Assembly: GCA_951799445.1 (NCBI GenBank)
Contig: OX637290.1
Span: forward strand, 312,501 to 376,500
Reading direction: 5' to 3'
Length of the DNA: 64,000 nucleotides
Source: Pseudisothecium myosuroides
Lineage: Eukaryota; Streptophyta; Bryopsida; Hypnales; Lembophyllaceae
Shown here: piece after piece, positions 60,142 to 64,000 of the stretch
Layout: each line of letters begins with the position of its first letter
How positions within the stretch are numbered: position 1 is the stretch's first letter
Translations under genes and position numbers: made by a program
Notes under the pieces: model-generated
Told to the model about the DNA's origin: nothing
Seen by the model: the letters and a program-made list of their open reading frames with translations, nothing else
Database searches by the model: none

Positions 60142-63100
60142 CTAGTCCCCTTCAAATTTGCGGAGGAAAATGGCGCTATGACAATCGTTCAGGAGGTTTT
60201 TAAGTGGATCGTCATCAACGAGGAGAACATTCTCCGTTGACCTCAAACCCAGCTTAGTGGTGAAATGATTTAGATCCTTCAGGAAGTAGGGCCTGTCCGG
60301 GTGTTTGGGGTCTCTGTAGGAAGACTTTGTGTAGTCTTCCTGCGTGAGAATAAGCACGTCCTTCGCCTTAACAGACGTCCTTGGCAGCATTTGATTCAAT
60401 ACCTTCGTCACATTTGCCGGTGTCATACTGCTCCAGAAAGCAACGTTTGCATGTCTGTGCACAAAGTCAAGTAACTGACCAACATTCGGTCGAAGTGTTA
60501 CGATGCGTCTGTTCAACTCATTGAATGACTTGTGAATAAGAACTCCATTGAGGTCAAGGACCACATAATACCGCCGCCTTTCTACCTGATTCGACGACTT
60601 CGCCACTGGTTCAGCAGGCACTCGAAAAACTGCAGAATACAAGAGAAGCACAGAGTCAGTGACCGGCCAATTCAAGATTCGTTATCTCGTATGTACATTG
60701 ACAATAATGTAGGCATGTTACCTGCGGGAGCTCGGACGCTACAAGCTGGCGACCCTTCCGCCCTCCTTTCGTCGCCCAATCGTCCTCTTTCCCTCTCGCC
60801 GCCGCTCACTGATCCTTCCCCCCTCCTCTCAACGAGCATTCGCCCCTTTCCTCTCTCGTCGGCGCTCACTGGTCCTCTTTCCCCCTGGTCACCACTCAAA
60901 GATCCCGGCTCAAGCTCGTCGTCGCTCGAAGGCACCACCCTCCTCCCTCTAACGCCGCATTCCACTGCCTCCCACTCTTCGTCTGCATCAGGTGGAACCC
61001 CTCCATCATACACTGCACGCGGACCATCCTGAAATATCCATTTAAAGACGGGCTTGTAAAGGAAACGGTTTGCTCGCCTTATGGATTCCAAATGAATTTC
61101 TTTGTTGGTATCGAGACGCTTCTTCCCATAGTGGTTTAGACTCGGTAAATGACCAAATGCTCTCATACGATCGACAAGACAGAACTTCATTATTTCTTCG
61201 GCCTCGTAAGATAAGGCCTCTAGCACATCATCAGAATTGCACTCACCGTCATCAGGAACCACCTCTCTTGCAACCTCTAGTGGAATACTGGAGGCCAGTG
61301 AAGCAATGTCGACAATCCTCACCCGCCCTATCACAGGTATACTCTTCCTTCTAGGAACAAGTTTGGGACTCAAGGGGACCAAGTCAACAAGGGTGTTGTT
61401 CAGTACAGCAACCGTGATGCCCATCGGCGGGAGCAATCGCTCTGGCACCGTCGTGGGATCCCCCGACGAAGACAATGCAACCACTCCTTCCTGGTGTTCA
61501 ACCCCCTCGCTCTCTGCCGGATCACCATGTTGAATTGAGACCACTGACTCTTCAACGATCATGGGATCCCCCGATCCTTCAGGTCCCGGTGTCCGGCCTT
61601 GGTCATCCTTCCCTGCACCACATCGAGGGACAGCTAACTCAGTCTCGACAGGTAATGCATGGCTCGTCGTGGGATCCCCCAATACGAGGTGATCATCATC
61701 CCCCTTCGACTCTTTCCTCCCCTCGCTGAGGTCGGCCGCATCCTCCCCGCTCCTGATTAGTGACTCGTTCGTCATCGTGGGATCCCCCGATTCTGGTCGA
61801 TGAGTGTCCCCCAGGGTTAATAAGTCGAGGTCCGGAAGCTGTCTGTCAGCTCCTGAAGCACGAGATGCCTGCGCATCCTCCTGTTGCGGCTGAGTCGACT
61901 TGTCAGACTTCGATGGTAACGGTCCCAAGGCACAAGTCAGAAGCACTTCTGCCGCGACTGATGCTTCGGGATTCGGACTTAGTTGTGGGATCCTACGATG
62001 AGGAGGTTCTAACGTAATGAAGGTTTGAGGTGTAGTGCAGGACCATCAGGAGATCCCACGATGTTTAGGTAGAGGACACTCTGATGACCTAAAAACATTA
62101 AGTTTTCCTACTCCGGCGTCATTCTTACATTGTACTCTACTGAGTGTGCTCTCCCCAATAGTGCCGGTTGTGGACTTCCCATACTCCGCCACTTGATTCT
62201 TGCGTTCAGCAGCTGCTTCGTGAAGTTCTGCTCCTTCTGTTCGCCAACGACATCCTGGTTCAGCGCCCGCGAGAAGTGCACTAGGTCTCCGTGGTGATCT
62301 TTGTCCGTCCACACAGGTAAAATATTGAAGGTGGAGGCGAGCTTCTTGTCCTTCTCGGGAATCACACCAAGCCTAATCAGGTCCTTGAATGCCTGGACAG
62401 TGTGTTGGCCCCCTATTATGTAGTAGTGCGTCTTGGGGTTTTCAAAGATCTCCTTCGGCGCTTGCTTCTCAAAGTGCGACACTACCTTCACCGGGCCGTA
62501 GGGTCCCGCTTTAAGGGGAAGCACTGTTATGACTCTGTTCTCCGAGTCATAATCAGGTGTGATTCGTGCCTTCCTCGTCAGCGCATCAAGCCGCTCTGCC
62601 TGAATTCCCCTGTACACGAGCAGTGCTACAGGTGCCTGGTGCAGATAGTCATAGTGCACGCGGATGAGCTCTCCTTTGCTGTCACAGATTGGTTTCCTGC
62701 CCCATTTGTACAGGCCACCGAAAGAGTTCTCGTACAGGGTCCTCATTGCATTCATCTCTTCCGGTGTCATCTTCTTCACGTCTGCCTCCCCTAGAGCAAC
62801 AGCCTTGTGAAGCGGAAGTGGGGTATCCGGTTTTTTCTTCTTTCCGGATGTCCCAGCTGCGGCTTCAACTTCGTCCCCGGGAGCACCAACTGCAGACTTC
62901 CTCTTCCTGGTCTTCTTTTTGGGGGACGGCGTGGGAGCAACCAATGTCACGGCTTGGGGAGGAGCGTTCGTATCTCGTAAGTCTTCCATGATTATGTCCC
63001 ACTGGTTCTTCAGCTCCTTAGGCTTCCACCGAGGCTTAGACGTGTCTTTGCACATCAGATGTGACCTTGCAGTCACAGACTCGCACAAAGTGAGGCTGAA

Positions 63101-63445
63101 CTTCGCGTAGTCAAGGATCAGCCGAAACGTTATGATCTCCCCGGAAAGGGGAACCTTCTCCTCTACAACTAGGAGCGCTGTGTCGTTGTCAAGCCCCTTC
63201 ATTTCAAGTACCCTCAGTCCGGCAGTTGGATGCCCCATTGTCCCATTCACCAGCGTGGGAAGAATAGTGGCGGAGCCGTCACTCTCTGCTTTCTAGGCGA
63301 TTCCCCAATGTGTAATCTGCTCGTCGCATCAGAAAAAGGCTTGAGGTGGATGTGGACCTGTGTACTCCAAAGACGTAATGTAGCAGTCAATGAAGGTACC
63401 AAGCTTCCTGGGTGTCAGTTCTTCTGGACCTTCAACGACTTGCAT
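60142..63445 (-). CDS. Four-exon gene: GGQHT-motif domain, GDPT repeats, C-terminal FCP1-like HAD domain
   Basis: Exons on the minus strand are 63445-63358, 63285-62112, 61992-60722 and 60629-60142. Introns of 72, 119 and 92 bp are all GT-AG, and phases agree, giving 1006 aa. Residues 1-420 have IIGGQHTVQAFKDLI at about 319-333, resembling the GQH signature of DGQHR/ParB-like proteins (inference), plus a basic KKKTRKRK nuclear-signal-like run near 152. Residues 421-844 are acidic and low complexity with four (S/L)GDP(T/M) boxes 36 residues apart. Residues 845-1006 are FCP1/NIF-like: DLNGVL (870-875), FWSSM (909-913), K962 and DDD (983-985). The second aspartate of D-x-D-x is Asn, so phosphatase activity is doubtful. 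The start at MQVVEG is chosen because upstream codons look non-coding; an ATG at 63610 is in frame. Palindromic motifs lie up- and downstream and inside. Confidence 0.75.
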
Positions 63446-64000
63446 TTCACTACAGCATGGTAGAAAGAGACTGAGGTTAGTTTCCACATTGTCCGATAGA
63501 GCAAAATGATGGTGGTGCGATATTATTCCCGTTCTAACTTTAATTTTTATCCCTAGTCGTGGGATCCCACGACGGATGTTATGAAAGAGAAGGAATGGTT
63601 TCGTGATCATTTTGATGACCTGGTTTCACAAATTACCGTTGTCGTGGGATATCACGATCGGTTACATTCACGGACAGTAGTGGGCAGGAGGTTACTGCAT
63701 CTCAACTCACTAACTGAAGGCGTCCCGGCATATGACGACGGCACCAAATAACATAGAATGGATATTGGAATATCTTAGAAGGTGATCGGTGATGATCTGT
63801 GAAACTACTGTCTGTCGTGGGATCCCACGATTGATTGTTCACATAATCAGCGCTATTTGTTAACGCGCCTGCATCTCAATTTCTCTACCCACGCTAGACT
63901 TTCTCGTCGTGATTTCCCACGACGGTTTAGTACTTGAATGCTCTATGTAGGTGGTCTTCTAATTGTTAAGTCTGGGTTAGGCGCGGTCTTTACTATCCTC
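63446..64000. promoter_or_regulatory. Upstream region of the GGQHT/FCP1-like gene with four palindromes
   Basis: Motif copies at 63557, 63642, 63815 and 63907 lie 110-480 bp upstream of the chosen ATG. This is where a plant promoter would be, so binding sites are possible. No clear TATA box was seen. Confidence 0.4.

Larger units (their letters stand above)
57913..63922. repeat. Dispersed 16-bp near-palindrome, consensus TCGTGGGATCCCACGA
   Basis: Perfect copies are at 63557-63572 and 63815-63830. Close copies are at 63907 (GATTTC centre), 63642 (GATATC centre), 62046, 61983, 61775, 61667, 61559, 61451, 59932, 59422, 59224 and 58875. Weaker copies are at 58748, 57999 and 57913. All keep a GATC or similar centre with TCGTG..CACGA arms. 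They occur in intergenic, intronic and coding DNA of one 6-kb region and I did not find them elsewhere in the window. Confidence 0.85.

Noticed and set aside
60532..62017. Plus-strand frames at 60532-61032, 61237-61533 and 61475-61729
   Set aside because: They are antisense shadows of exon 3, serine/proline-rich because the sense strand is acidic.
57913..63922. Class I TCP transcription factor sites (GTGGGNCCCAC)
   Set aside because: The motif here has two central bases (GTGGGATCCCAC) rather than one, and it occurs in coding exons, so a TCP site is not a good fit.
57700..64000. Endogenised giant-virus segment
   Set aside because: The gene has several spliceosomal introns and no viral hallmark gene was seen; higher GC alone is not enough.

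Overview
The window looks like nuclear DNA of a land plant, most likely a bryophyte. A PLS-class, DYW-type PPR gene with repeats of the kind I associate with mosses is present. Genes have GT-AG introns, and CACTA, copia-like, LTR-type and MITE insertions are dense. No bacterial operon, CRISPR array, tRNA or rRNA was seen. The species assignment is inference from remembered family resemblance; no search was run.

Layout. 0-13 kb is AT-rich and gene-free: a 292-bp tandem array, a 175-bp tandem array split by a 1.1-kb foldback element, telomere-like TTTAGGG scraps, a 2.36-kb element with terminal inverted repeats, and a copia RNase H scrap. One C2H2-like exon lies at 13.1 kb. A non-coding LTR-type element runs from about 16.5 to 21 kb. 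From 22.9 to 28.6 kb there are two decayed copies of a transposon-associated gene (DUF7869-like); the first is split by a 2.3-kb CACTA element. From 31.4 to 37.3 kb two minus-strand genes sit close together: a probable organellar single-stranded DNA-binding protein gene (OSB type, probably broken by a stop) and, about 0.4 kb downstream, an intact DYW-PPR RNA-editing factor gene. Both would act in organelles.

37.5-57.7 kb is a repeat nest. It holds a piggyBac-like MITE, two CACTA MITEs, several rearranged copies of one LTR-type family (three with a TATA box), a GC-rich minisatellite, and a long inverted repeat with arms of about 2 kb. A 3.5-kb element with a 5-bp target duplication is inserted in the right arm; it carries a 634-codon frame broken only by three TAG codons.

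57.7-64 kb is GC-richer. It holds a four-exon minus-strand gene (about 1006 aa) joining a domain with a GGQHT motif to a C-terminal FCP1-like HAD domain, and a degenerate paralogue of its last exon. A near-palindromic 16-mer, consensus TCGTGGGATCCCACGA, recurs about 15 times here: upstream, in an intron, across a splice acceptor, in exon 3 at exact 108-bp spacing, and downstream. I consider this the most unusual signal in the window.
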